Of a stretch of 64,000 bases of DNA, positions 44,372 through 52,426 are shown one piece after another. The DNA is from Paraburkholderia heleia NBRC 101817 (GTDB lineage Bacteria; Pseudomonadota; Gammaproteobacteria; Burkholderiales; Burkholderiaceae). The number at the start of each line of letters is the position of its first letter. Position 1 is the stretch's first letter. The stretch spans positions 86,060-150,059 of the forward strand of contig NZ_BBJH01000030.1 of assembly GCF_000739775.1 (NCBI RefSeq). The letters run 5' to 3'. The notes below the pieces were generated by a model. It had not been told where the DNA came from and did no database searches. It worked only from the letters and a program-made list of their open reading frames with translations. The position numbers and the translations under genes were made by a program.

Positions 44372-45376
44372 ATGCCATCTTCTGCGCCCCGCCCCGCCGT
44401 TGCCGACCCCGCCGGTGCATTCGCCCTTTCGCCCGCCGCCAGCGCCTTCGCCGCCGAAGTGCGCGCCGGTTTGATGCGCTCGCCTCAAAAGGAACTGCCG
44501 TCGAAATATTTGTATGACGAAGTCGGCTCGGCGCTCTTCGAGGTCATCACCGTGCTGCCCGAATACGGCGTCACGCGCAGCGAGGAGCGCCTGCTCACGC
44601 GCTACGCGTCCGGGATCGTCGAGGCGCTGCCCTCCGACGTGACGGTCGCCGAACTCGGCAGCGGCAGCGGCCGCAAGACGCGCCGCATTCTCGAAGCGCT
44701 CTGCCGCAAGCGCCCCACCTCGTACTGCCCGATCGAGATTTCGCGCACCGCGCTGCAACTGTGCCGTCGCGAGCTGGCCGACATCGAGCGCATTTCGATC
44801 GTCGGTTATGAGCGCGACTATCTCGCCGGGCTTTCCGAGGTGAGCCGCCAGCGCAAATACGGCGAGCAACTGCTCGTGCTCTTTCTCGGCAGCACGATCG
44901 GCAACTTCGCGCGCCTCGCGGCCACGCGCTTTTTGCGCGACATCCGCGCGATGCTGCGCCCCGGCGACACGCTGCTGCTCGGCACCGACCTCGTGAAGCC
45001 CGTGGAGACGCTGATCGCCGCCTACGACGACGCCATCGGCGCCACGGCCGCCTTCAACCTGAACCTGCTGGCGCGCATCAACCGCGAGCTGGACGCCGAC
45101 TTCGACCTGCACGACTTCGAGCACGTCGCGCGCTTCAACCCGGACGTGCGCAGCATCGAGATGCATCTGCGCGCGAAGCGCGACGTGCACGCCGAGGTGC
45201 GCCTCGCGAATCTCACTGTGGAAATCGGCGCAGGCGAGACGATCTGGACCGAGAGCAGCCACAAGTACCACGCCGACGAAATCCCGGCGATCGCCGCTGA
45301 CGCCGGCTTCGCATGCACGCGCCAGTGGGTCGAGAAGGAGTGGGGATTCGCGGAAAGCCTGCTTGCCGTGAAGTAA
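44372..45376 (+). CDS. egtD: L-histidine N-alpha-methyltransferase
   Basis: About 334 residues of the EgtD family, which trimethylates histidine to hercynine with S-adenosylmethionine, the first step of ergothioneine synthesis. The SAM loop ELGSGSGRKTRRIL is at about 94-107, the N-binding LFLGSTIGNF at 170-179, and the histidine-binding WTESSHKY contains Glu294 and Ser296, equivalent to residues known to hold substrate. EgtB, often adjacent, is not in the window. A bidirectional terminator follows. Confidence 0.92.
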   Translation: MPSSAPRPAVADPAGAFALSPAASAFAAEVRAGLMRSPQKELPSKYLYDEVGSALFEVITVLPEYGVTRSEERLLTRYASGIVEALPSDVTVAELGSGSGRKTRRILEALCRKRPTSYCPIEISRTALQLCRRELADIERISIVGYERDYLAGLSEVSRQRKYGEQLLVLFLGSTIGNFARLAATRFLRDIRAMLRPGDTLLLGTDLVKPVETLIAAYDDAIGATAAFNLNLLARINRELDADFDLHDFEHVARFNPDVRSIEMHLRAKRDVHAEVRLANLTVEIGAGETIWTESSHKYHADEIPAIAADAGFACTRQWVEKEWGFAESLLAVK

Positions 45377-45392
45377 GCCATCGCCTGCAACG

Positions 45393-45430
45393 AAAAAGCG
45401 GTGCGCCGGCAATGGGCGCACCGCTTTTTT
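45393..45430. terminator. Bidirectional intrinsic terminator between egtD and acyP
   Basis: AAAAAGCGGTGCGCC pairs with GGCGCACCGCTTTTTT around a short loop. The A-run on one arm and T-run on the other let it end transcription from both converging genes. Confidence 0.9.
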
Positions 45431-45442
45431 ATCGGGCGAATT

Positions 45443-45739
45443 TCAGTGCTGCTCGAAGCGCTCGTAACGTTTTTCGGTCAGCCGCTCCTCGCTTTCCACC
45501 GAGCTCACGCGCGCGGCCGGCGGCCCGTGGCGCAGCCACGAAAGCATGCGGTCCACCTGGTTCGCCGTGCCCTGGATCACGGCTTCGACCGAGCCGTCCT
45601 CCATGTTCGCGACGTAGCCGCGAATGCGCAGCGCGTGCGCCTGGCGCACCGTCGCGTGACGAAAACCCACGCCCTGCACCGCCCCGTGCACGCGCACGTA
45701 ATACGTTTCGAGGCGCGTATCCAGATCCGGTTCGCTCAT
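45443..45739 (-). CDS. acyP: Acylphosphatase
   Basis: About 98 residues with the signature VRVHGAVQGVGFRHATVRQA, including the phosphate-binding GVGFR loop Arg, and the strand GYVANMEDGSVEAVIQG whose Asn positions the water. It hydrolyses acyl phosphates in the cytoplasm. The ATG at 45739 is preferred for typical length; GGAG lies 9 bases before it, inside a possible five-codon extension from 45754. Confidence 0.92.
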   Translation of the reverse strand: MSEPDLDTRLETYYVRVHGAVQGVGFRHATVRQAHALRIRGYVANMEDGSVEAVIQGTANQVDRMLSWLRHGPPAARVSSVESEERLTEKRYERFEQH

Positions 45740-45873
45740 TGTTCGTTTCTCCATGCAGGCTTTACGGTCGGCATTGTAGACGCCAGCGCGCGCACGCGCC
45801 GGGCCCGCGCCACGTACAATCCGTGCCACGCCGCGCGCGCGGCGCCGTCACCGAACCTGGAAACGACCCTGCA

Positions 45874-46896
45874 ATGACCGACACCTCCCGAGCCAACCGC
45901 GATCTCGTCCTGATCACCGGAGCATCCGGCTTCGTCGGCTCGGCCGTCGCCCGCATCGCGCAGGAAAAGGGTTATGCCGTGCGCCTGCTGGTGCGCGCGA
46001 CGAGCCCGCGCAAGAACCTCGAAGCGCTCGACGCCGAAATCGTCACCGGCGACATGCGCGACGCCGCCTCCATGCGCAAGGCGCTCGACGGCGTGCGCTA
46101 TCTGTTCCACGTCGCCGCCGACTATCGCCTGTGGGCGCCCGATCCGCACGAAATCGAGCGCGCCAATCTCGAAGGCGCCGAAGCCACCATGCGCGCGGCG
46201 CTCGAAGCGGGCGTGGAGCGCGTCGTCTACACGAGCAGCGTGGCCACGCTCAAGGTCACGAGTTCGGGCCACTCCGCCGATGAAACCTCGCCGCTCACCC
46301 CCGAGCAGGCCATTGGCGTGTACAAGCGCAGCAAGGTGCTTTCCGAGCGCGCGGTGGAGCGCATGATCGAGCGCGACGGCCTGCCCGCCGTGATCGTCAA
46401 TCCGTCGACGCCGATCGGCCCGCGCGACGTGAAGCCCACGCCCACCGGCCGCATCATCGTCGAAGCGGCCACGGGCAAGATTCCCGCGTTCGTCGATACC
46501 GGCCTGAACCTCGCGCACGTGGACGACGTGGCCAACGGCCACTTCCTCGCGCTGGAGCGCGGACGCATCGGCGAGCGCTATATCCTCGGCGGCGAGAATC
46601 TGCCGCTGCAGCAGATGCTCGCCGACATCGCCGGCATGGTGGGCCGCAAGCCGCCCACGATCGCGCTGCCGCGCTGGCCGCTCTATCCGCTCGCGATGGG
46701 CGCCGAAGCCGTGGCGCGCTTCACGAAGCGCGAGCCGTTCGTGACCGTCGACGCGCTCAAGATGTCGAAAAACAAGATGTATTTCACGTCGGCGAAGGCG
46801 GAGCGCGAGCTCGGTTATCGCGCGCGGCCGTATCAGGAGGGCTTGAAGGATGCGCTCGCCTGGTTCCGCGAAGCGGGATATCTGAACACCAGATGA
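45874..46896 (+). CDS. hpnA: Hopanoid-associated sugar epimerase HpnA
   Basis: About 340 residues of the extended SDR/epimerase class: GASGFVG at 16-22, AADYRLWAPDP, catalytic YKRSK, and VNPSTPIGPRDVKPTPTGRI, a stretch typical of HpnA. HpnA is a conserved NAD-dependent enzyme tied to hopanoid loci and is thought to act on side-chain or head-group sugars; its reaction is not firmly settled. hpnB and hpnC lie close by on the other strand. Confidence 0.92.
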   Translation: MTDTSRANRDLVLITGASGFVGSAVARIAQEKGYAVRLLVRATSPRKNLEALDAEIVTGDMRDAASMRKALDGVRYLFHVAADYRLWAPDPHEIERANLEGAEATMRAALEAGVERVVYTSSVATLKVTSSGHSADETSPLTPEQAIGVYKRSKVLSERAVERMIERDGLPAVIVNPSTPIGPRDVKPTPTGRIIVEAATGKIPAFVDTGLNLAHVDDVANGHFLALERGRIGERYILGGENLPLQQMLADIAGMVGRKPPTIALPRWPLYPLAMGAEAVARFTKREPFVTVDALKMSKNKMYFTSAKAERELGYRARPYQEGLKDALAWFREAGYLNTR

Positions 46897-47049
46897 GCGC
46901 CTACTGAGGGCCAACTGAGCGCGGAATCAACGCGAAACAGGCGTCCCTGCGGAAACTGTTACAACTTTTCCTGCGACATGCGTACAACGCCTGAAGGGCA
47001 ATGCGCGCGAGCTGCGGGTAAAATCGCGGGTCTTACCTGAGAAGCTCGC

Positions 47050-47694
47050 ATGAATCTTCAAGACCAGATTGGCGTGCTCGAAGCGGGCGTCGATCAGCTC
47101 CTTCAGGCCGCCGCCGCCGCGCACGCACCGCGCGCCGATGAACGCGCCGCCGTTGCCCAGCAGGAATCCCCCGTTGCAAAGAGCGATATGGAGCAGGCCG
47201 TCGCTGTAGAGCCGCCAGCCATTGCCGTCGATACGGCCGCGGATGCTGCCGCGGCCACCGCGGCCGTAGAATCCGTTGATGCCGTCGAAGCCGCAAGCGC
47301 AACCGCAGCCGCGACCGAAACTGCCAAAGCCGTCGAACCCGCTGCCGAGGCGGCCAACGCCGCGCATGCGCAGCCGGAACTGCACGTGGCGCGTCCGTCG
47401 CAAAACGAGATCACGCTGACGATCGGCGGCCAGACGGTGACGCTCAACGCACTGCAAGTCGGCCAGATGATCGAGGAGCTGTCGAACGCGCGCGCCTCGA
47501 TGCAGCCCGAACCGCCGCCGGGCATTCCGCAAGGCTGGCGGTTCGCATCGACGAGGAATCCGATGATGGCCGTGCAGAAGCAATCCAACGGCGACCGCTT
47601 GCTGGTGCTGCGCCACACGGGCCACGGCTGGGTGCCGTTCACGTTCTCGCCCGACATCGTCGTGCAGATGTACATGCTGCTCACGCAGCGCTAA
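47050..47694 (+). CDS. Hypothetical protein with Ala-rich spacer, 214 residues
   Basis: Not recognised by name. Three parts: an N-terminal helix (LQDQIGVLEAGVDQLLQAAAAA), a long Ala/Val/Glu-rich low-complexity stretch (about residues 35-110), and a conserved-looking C-terminal domain from about 115 (NEITLTIGGQTVTLNALQVGQMIEELSNAR ... GHGWVPFTFSPDIVVQMYMLL; described in pieces). A strong terminator 20 bases later and a GAGAAG site support expression. No signal or membrane segment. A TAAAAT at 47019-47024 may be its -10 box. Function unknown. Confidence 0.7.
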   Translation: MNLQDQIGVLEAGVDQLLQAAAAAHAPRADERAAVAQQESPVAKSDMEQAVAVEPPAIAVDTAADAAAATAAVESVDAVEAASATAAATETAKAVEPAAEAANAAHAQPELHVARPSQNEITLTIGGQTVTLNALQVGQMIEELSNARASMQPEPPPGIPQGWRFASTRNPMMAVQKQSNGDRLLVLRHTGHGWVPFTFSPDIVVQMYMLLTQR

Positions 47695-47716
47695 CGCGCA
47701 AGCGGACATCGATAAA

Positions 47717-47748
47717 GCAAAAAGCCGTCGAAACCGACGGCTTTTTGC
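47717..47748. terminator. Bidirectional intrinsic terminator
   Basis: GCAAAAAGCCGTCG and CGACGGCTTTTTGC form a perfect 14-base inverted repeat around a 4-base loop, between the 214-residue hypothetical gene and the converging hpnB. Confidence 0.93.
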
Positions 47749-47774
47749 ATTTGCGGCGCCTGGTTACGAGCGCT

Positions 47775-48956
47775 TCAACGTCCCTGCACAGGAGGCGCCT
47801 GCACGCGCGCCTTCCACTGACCGCCCTTGCCGCGCCAGAAGCGCCAGGCCGAAGCGAACGTCGCGCCCACGTAGAACAGCGCGACGAGCGGCAGGAACGG
47901 CGCCCACAACGGCGAGCGCCGGTAGTAGGCGAGCATGGGCGAGTAGGCGCAGCACATCAGCGCCCAGGCGATCCACGCGGGCCAGCCCTTCGGCCCGAGC
48001 ACGAGCGCGACCACGGGCGGCGCGAGATAGATGATCGTCATGCCGAGAAGCGTGCCGGCGAGCTGCCACGCCGAGTAATGCAACTGCGTGAACGCCGTGC
48101 GCGCGATCATGTTCCAGATGTCCTTCCACGAATCGTACGGGCGCAGCGACACGCTCTTCGCGGCGACGTCGAGCCGGATCGGATGATGCCCTTCGCCGCG
48201 ATGCTTGATGCGCGCGGCGAGGCTGCAGTCGTCGATCAGCTCGGCGCGGATCGATTCGATGCCGCCGGCCTCTTCGAGCGCCTGGCGGCGCACCAGCATG
48301 CAACCGCCGGCCGCCGCCGCCGTGCGGTTCTTCGGGTTGTTGACCCACGAGAACGGATAGAGCTTCGCGAAGAAAAACACGAACGCCGGAATCAGCGCCT
48401 TTTCCCAGAAGGAGTCGCAGCGCAGCCGCACCATCAGCGAGACGAGGTCGCGGCCTTCGGCCTGCGCGCGCACCACGAGCTGCGCGAGCGCTTCGGGCGG
48501 ATGGCCGATGTCGGCGTCGGTGAGGAGCAGGTAGTCGGCGGGCAGCTTGAGCGTGCGCACCGCCTCGATGCCCTGCGACTGCGCCCACACCTTGCCCGAC
48601 CAGCCCGCCGGCAGCGGCCTCGCCATAATCACACTGAGCTTTTCCGGGCACTGCAGCGCAAGCGCGGCGGCGCGTGCGGCTTGCGCGGTGCCGTCGGTGC
48701 TGTGGTCGTCGATCACGACCACGTGAAATTCGCCGCCGTAGTCCTGCTGGAGCAGCGAGGTCACGGCCTCGCCAATCGCGTCGGCCTCGTTGCGCGCCGG
48801 CACCACGGCGCACGCGGCAGGCCAGCCGGCCTCGGGCTCGACGAGCGGCAGCGGCTCGGCCGGGCGCGCACGCCAGAAACCGCCGCGCCCGAACAGCAGC
48901 ACGAGCCAGATCAGCAGCGAGAGACAGGAGACGGCAAACAGTATGGTCGTAGTCAT
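47775..48956 (-). CDS. hpnB: Hopanoid-associated glycosyltransferase HpnB
   Basis: About 393 residues: an N-terminal membrane helix (ILFAVSCLSLLIWLVLLFG), a family-2 glycosyltransferase domain (VVPARNEADAIGEAV; VIDDHSTDGT; LLLTDADIGHPPEAL) and three to four C-terminal membrane helices. HpnB is a conserved hopanoid-locus glycosyltransferase; acceptor and sugar are not established. Its start overlaps the hpnC stop by 4 bases, so the two are translated together. Confidence 0.92.
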   Translation of the reverse strand: MTTTILFAVSCLSLLIWLVLLFGRGGFWRARPAEPLPLVEPEAGWPAACAVVPARNEADAIGEAVTSLLQQDYGGEFHVVVIDDHSTDGTAQAARAAALALQCPEKLSVIMARPLPAGWSGKVWAQSQGIEAVRTLKLPADYLLLTDADIGHPPEALAQLVVRAQAEGRDLVSLMVRLRCDSFWEKALIPAFVFFFAKLYPFSWVNNPKNRTAAAAGGCMLVRRQALEEAGGIESIRAELIDDCSLAARIKHRGEGHHPIRLDVAAKSVSLRPYDSWKDIWNMIARTAFTQLHYSAWQLAGTLLGMTIIYLAPPVVALVLGPKGWPAWIAWALMCCAYSPMLAYYRRSPLWAPFLPLVALFYVGATFASAWRFWRGKGGQWKARVQAPPVQGR

Positions 48957-49861
48957 GCGTTGTTACTCTCGATCGAAGGGGCGCGCACGCCCACGCGGCG
49001 CGACAGCCACATGGCCGCCGTGCGCAGGAGCACCACGGCCCAGTCGGATGTGCGCAGCGCAGGCCGCGCGCGGAACACATCGTAGCCGCCGCGCTCGATG
49101 ATTTCGAGCACGCGCAGTCCGCCATGCACGACGCTGCATAGCTCGAGGCCGAAGCGCCCCGGCACGCGCAGCGCGAGCGGCGCACCGCTGATCATCAGCG
49201 AACGCGCGCGCGCCACCTCGTGTGCCATCAGCGCGCGCCAGGCGTCGTCCACCCTGCCCGCGGCGATCTGCGCTTCGGTCACGCCGAAGCGCTCGCGCTC
49301 GGCGAGCGGCAGGTAAATGCGGCCGCGCGCCCAGTCGGCGCTCACGTCCTGCAAGAAGGTGACGAGCTGCAAGGCGGTGCAGATCGCGTCGGAATCGGCC
49401 AGATTCCCGGGCGTCGCTGCGTCGATCAGATGCAGCATCAGATGGCCGACCGGGTTCGCCGAGCGCCGGCAAAAGTCCAGCAGCTCGAAGCGGTCGGCAT
49501 AGCGCGTCGTGTCGATATCCTGATCGAACGCCGCGACGAGGTCGTAAAACGGCGCGAGCGGCAAGCGGCACTCGCGCACCACGTCCGCGAGCTTCGCGAA
49601 CAGCATGGGGTGCACGCGTGCAGGCCGGCCTTCGGCCACGGCGTTCAGACCCTCGCGAAAATCGGCAAGGCGCGTGTGGCGCTGCCCGGGGCTCCAGTCG
49701 CCTTCGTCCGCGATGTCGTCGAGCGTGCGCGCGACGTGGTAGATCACGCCGACAGGCGCGCGCAGCGCCTTCGGCAGCAGTACGCGCGCTACCGGAAAAT
49801 CGTCGTAGTGGTCGGGTTCCATCAAAGGCGTCCAGAATGGGGTCGTATCCCCGGGCGCCAT
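48953..49861 (-). CDS. hpnC: Squalene-route prenyltransferase HpnC (hydroxysqualene synthase)
   Basis: About 302 residues of the squalene/phytoene synthase fold. DDIAD and QDVSAD are the two Asp-rich Mg-diphosphate motifs; DHYDDFPVARVLLP and CRRSANPVGHLMLHL point to HpnC rather than HpnD. HpnC converts presqualene diphosphate to hydroxysqualene. HpnD and HpnE, needed before and after, are not in the window. The ATG at 49861 has no clear ribosome site; an in-frame ATG at 49822 would start at EPDHYDDF and is a fair alternative. Confidence 0.88.
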   Translation of the reverse strand: MAPGDTTPFWTPLMEPDHYDDFPVARVLLPKALRAPVGVIYHVARTLDDIADEGDWSPGQRHTRLADFREGLNAVAEGRPARVHPMLFAKLADVVRECRLPLAPFYDLVAAFDQDIDTTRYADRFELLDFCRRSANPVGHLMLHLIDAATPGNLADSDAICTALQLVTFLQDVSADWARGRIYLPLAERERFGVTEAQIAAGRVDDAWRALMAHEVARARSLMISGAPLALRVPGRFGLELCSVVHGGLRVLEIIERGGYDVFRARPALRTSDWAVVLLRTAAMWLSRRVGVRAPSIESNNA

Positions 49862-50112
49862 CCAGGCGACCCGCAGGGACGCGATATTTTAAGGGTTCCC
49901 GGGGCATGTTGCACCGCGCAACGCCCGGACGCCGGCTTCGAGCGCCGCCGTGCGCCGGCGTGCGCCACCTGCGCGATGCGCTTTGCGCAGACGGCGGGAG
50001 CGCCACGCGGCGGGCTTTTCGGGATAAATTGGGCGCCGACCGGGCTGCGCCGTCGCGCGCACGCCGCAGCCGCGAGTGCTCCACACAGCAAACGAAGGGC
50101 GAAGGAGTTAAA

Positions 50113-50172
50113 ATGCGCGTCTGGTTTTTACTCCGTCACCCTTTGGCGGATTTTTGCATCCTTAATAAATAG
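50113..50172 (+). CDS. Putative 19-residue leader peptide upstream of ispH
   Basis: An ATG with an excellent ribosome site (GAAGGAG 6 bases upstream) opens a 19-codon frame, MRVWFLLRHPLADFCILNK, ending at TAG 70 bases before ispH. Its first residues (MRV) echo those of IspH, but the rest does not. There is no run of one amino acid as in classic attenuators. It may be a translated leader controlling ispH or a decoy site; it could also be chance. The rest of the 381-bp gap 49862-50242 holds no other gene. Confidence 0.4.
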   Translation: MRVWFLLRHPLADFCILNK

Positions 50173-50200
50173 ACAGCCGCCGGCGATCAGGTCATTTTTA

Positions 50201-50231
50201 CCGACTTGCTCGCCTTTTGCGGCAGTCGGAG
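50201..50231 (+). promoter_or_regulatory. Hairpin overlapping the ispH ribosome-binding site
   Basis: CCGACT-T-GC-T-CGC pairs with GCG-GC-AGTCGG (11 bp, two bulged Ts, loop CTTTT). Its 3' arm includes the GG of GGAG (50228-50231), the only ribosome-site-like sequence before the ispH ATG at 50243. Folding would hide the site; ribosomes on the upstream 19-codon frame stop about 28 bases before it. Fold predicted by eye. Confidence 0.4.
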
Positions 50232-50242
50232 TTCGCCACCCT

Positions 50243-51187
50243 ATGCGAGTGATCCTTGCCCAACCCCGCGGCTTTTGTGCGGGGGTTGTCCGCGCTATCG
50301 AAATCGTCGATCGCGCACTGCAGAAGCACGGCGCGCCGGTCTACGTGCGCCATGAAATCGTCCACAACCGTCACGTGGTCGAAAACCTGCGCAACAAGGG
50401 CGCGCGTTTCGTGGAAGAGCTCGACGAAGTGCCGGAGGGCGCCGTGGCGATTTTCAGCGCCCACGGCGTGGCCAAGACCGTGGAACGCGCCGCCGAGGAG
50501 CGCGACCTCGACGTGCTCGACGCCACCTGCCCGCTCGTCACGAAGGTTCATGTGCAGGGCCGCCAGTATGTCGCGGCGGGCCGCACGCTGATCCTGATCG
50601 GCCATGCCGGTCACCCCGAAGTGGAAGGCACGATCGGCCAGATTCCCGGCACCGTGCTGCTCGTGCAGAGCGAAGCCGATGTTTCGAAGCTCGATCTGCC
50701 GCTCGATGCACCGCTCGCGTACGTGACACAAACCACCCTTTCGGTGGACGACACGCGCGGCATCATCGACGCGCTGCTCGCACGGTTCTCCGACATCGTC
50801 GGACCGGACACGCGCGACATCTGCTACGCGACGCAGAACCGCCAGGCGGCGGTGCGCGAACTGTCGGATCAGGTGGACGTTCTGCTCGTCGTGGGCGCAA
50901 CGAACAGCTCGAACTCGAATCGTCTGCGCGAGATCGGCAGCGAAACGGGGGTGCCGAGCTATCTCGTCGCCGACGGCTCGGAAGTGAAAGCCGAGTGGTT
51001 CGCCAATGTGCAAACGGTCGGCATCACGGCCGGCGCATCGGCGCCTGAAGAAATGGTTGAGAACGTCATTGACGCGCTGCGCGCGTTGGGGCCTGTCGAG
51101 GTGTCGACGATGGCGGGCCGTGAAGAAAAAGTCGAATTCAAGCTGCCGTCGAAGCTCTTGCAACCGCTCGTCGCGCGCGAAGTTTAA
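50243..51187 (+). CDS. ispH: 4-hydroxy-3-methylbut-2-enyl diphosphate reductase
   Basis: About 314 residues, the last enzyme of the MEP isoprenoid pathway, giving IPP and DMAPP. The three cluster cysteines are Cys12 (PRGFCAGV), Cys96 (LDATCPLV) and Cys194 (DICYATQNRQ); His41, His124 and Glu126 (HAGHPE) line the active site. The ATG at 50243 matches the usual start but has only a distant GGAG, partly inside a hairpin. It is coupled to hpnH 12 bases downstream and may be a second, hopanoid-dedicated ispH; Burkholderia often carry two. Confidence 0.95.
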   Translation: MRVILAQPRGFCAGVVRAIEIVDRALQKHGAPVYVRHEIVHNRHVVENLRNKGARFVEELDEVPEGAVAIFSAHGVAKTVERAAEERDLDVLDATCPLVTKVHVQGRQYVAAGRTLILIGHAGHPEVEGTIGQIPGTVLLVQSEADVSKLDLPLDAPLAYVTQTTLSVDDTRGIIDALLARFSDIVGPDTRDICYATQNRQAAVRELSDQVDVLLVVGATNSSNSNRLREIGSETGVPSYLVADGSEVKAEWFANVQTVGITAGASAPEEMVENVIDALRALGPVEVSTMAGREEKVEFKLPSKLLQPLVAREV

Positions 51188-51199
51188 GGAGGACACGCT

Positions 51200-52351
51200 T
51201 TGTCTATTCCGCTGCTACAAAAAGTCCGCGTTGGCTCGTACATCTTTCGCCAGCATTTCAGCGGCAACAAGCGCTACCCGCTCGCGCTCATGCTCGAGCC
51301 GCTGTTCCGCTGCAATCTCGCCTGCAATGGCTGCGGCAAGATCGACTATCCGGATCCCATCCTGAACCAGCGCCTGTCGCTGGAGGAATGCCTCGAAGCC
51401 GTCGACGAGTGCGGCGCGCCGGTCGTTTCCATCGCAGGCGGCGAACCGCTGCTGCACAAGGAAATGCCGCAGATCGTGAAGGGCATCATGGCGCGCAAGA
51501 AGTTCGTGTATCTCTGCACGAACGCGCTGCTCATGGAAAAGAAGATGGACGACTACCAGCCGAACCCATACTTCGTCTGGTCGGTGCACCTCGACGGCGA
51601 CCGCGAAGCGCACGATCACTCGGTCTCGCAGGAAGGCGTGTACGACAAGGCCGTCGCGGCCATCAAGGAAGCCAAGCGCCGCGGCTTCCGCGTGAACATC
51701 AACTGCACGCTGTTCAACGACGCCGTGCCCGAGCGCGTGGCGAAGTTCTTCGACACGGTCGGCGAGATCGGCGTGGACGGCATCACGGTGTCGCCGGGTT
51801 ATGCGTATGAGCGCGCGCCGGACCAGCAGCACTTCCTGAACCGCGACAAGACCAAGAACCTGTTCCGCGAAATCTTCAAGCGCGGCAACAACGGCAAGAA
51901 GTGGTCGTTCAGCCAGTCGAGCCTGTTCCTCGACTTCCTGGCCGGCAACCAGAGTTACCAGTGCACGCCGTGGGGCAACCCGGCGCGCACGGTGTTCGGC
52001 TGGCAAAAGCCCTGTTATCTGGTCGGCGAAGGTTACGTGAAGACCTTCAGGGAATTGATGGAAACCACCGACTGGGACAAGTACGGCACCGGCAAGTACG
52101 AGAAGTGCGCGGACTGCATGGTCCATTGCGGCTTCGAGGCGACGGCCGTGATGGACACGGTCGCGCATCCGCTCAAGGCAGCGCGCATCGCCCTCACGGG
52201 CCCGCGCACGACGGGCGCGTTTGCGAAGGACATCCCGCTCGAAGGCGCGCGTCCTGCCGAGTACGTGTTCTCGCGTCACGTCGAGATCAAGCTCGACGAG
52301 ATCAAGAACGCCGCCAAGACGAAGAAGCCGGCTACGGTCGCGGCTAGCTAA
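51200..52351 (+). CDS. hpnH: Hopanoid radical-SAM adenosyl transferase HpnH (TTG start)
   Basis: About 383 residues of radical SAM type: Cys38, Cys42 and Cys45 in FRCNLACNGCGK bind the [4Fe-4S] cluster, followed by SIAGGEPLLHKE. HpnH couples 5'-deoxyadenosyl to hopene to make adenosylhopane, the first step of C35 extended hopanoids. Translation starts at TTG 51200 with AAGGAGG about 8 bases upstream; a later C-terminal cluster of Cys (KCADCMVHCGF) is typical of the family. hpnG, the next enzyme, is not adjacent. A strong terminator follows. Confidence 0.95.
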   Translation: MSIPLLQKVRVGSYIFRQHFSGNKRYPLALMLEPLFRCNLACNGCGKIDYPDPILNQRLSLEECLEAVDECGAPVVSIAGGEPLLHKEMPQIVKGIMARKKFVYLCTNALLMEKKMDDYQPNPYFVWSVHLDGDREAHDHSVSQEGVYDKAVAAIKEAKRRGFRVNINCTLFNDAVPERVAKFFDTVGEIGVDGITVSPGYAYERAPDQQHFLNRDKTKNLFREIFKRGNNGKKWSFSQSSLFLDFLAGNQSYQCTPWGNPARTVFGWQKPCYLVGEGYVKTFRELMETTDWDKYGTGKYEKCADCMVHCGFEATAVMDTVAHPLKAARIALTGPRTTGAFAKDIPLEGARPAEYVFSRHVEIKLDEIKNAAKTKKPATVAAS

Positions 52352-52383
52352 AGCGGTTTTCGCCACGGGCGAATAAAACGCAA

Positions 52384-52417
52384 AAAGGGCGCAACGGTTC
52401 TAGCCGTTGCGCCCTTT
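52384..52417. terminator. Bidirectional intrinsic terminator between hpnH and the NHL-type gene
   Basis: AAAGGGCGCAACGG pairs perfectly with CCGTTGCGCCCTTT around a 6-base loop, with short A and T runs flanking on either side. Confidence 0.88.
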
Positions 52418-52426
52418 GTCTTTTCG

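Noticed and set aside
44052..44420. A minus-strand frame upstream of egtD as an EgtB or transposase remnant
   Set aside because: No DinB or FGE-sulfatase-like motif of EgtB and no transposase signature could be seen.
48953..49861. Naming this gene hpnD instead of hpnC
   Set aside because: DHYDDFPVA at the N-terminus and CRRSANPVGHL match HpnC; HpnD typically has a Val-Ala-Ser-Ala-Val-Gly-type sequence at the latter site.
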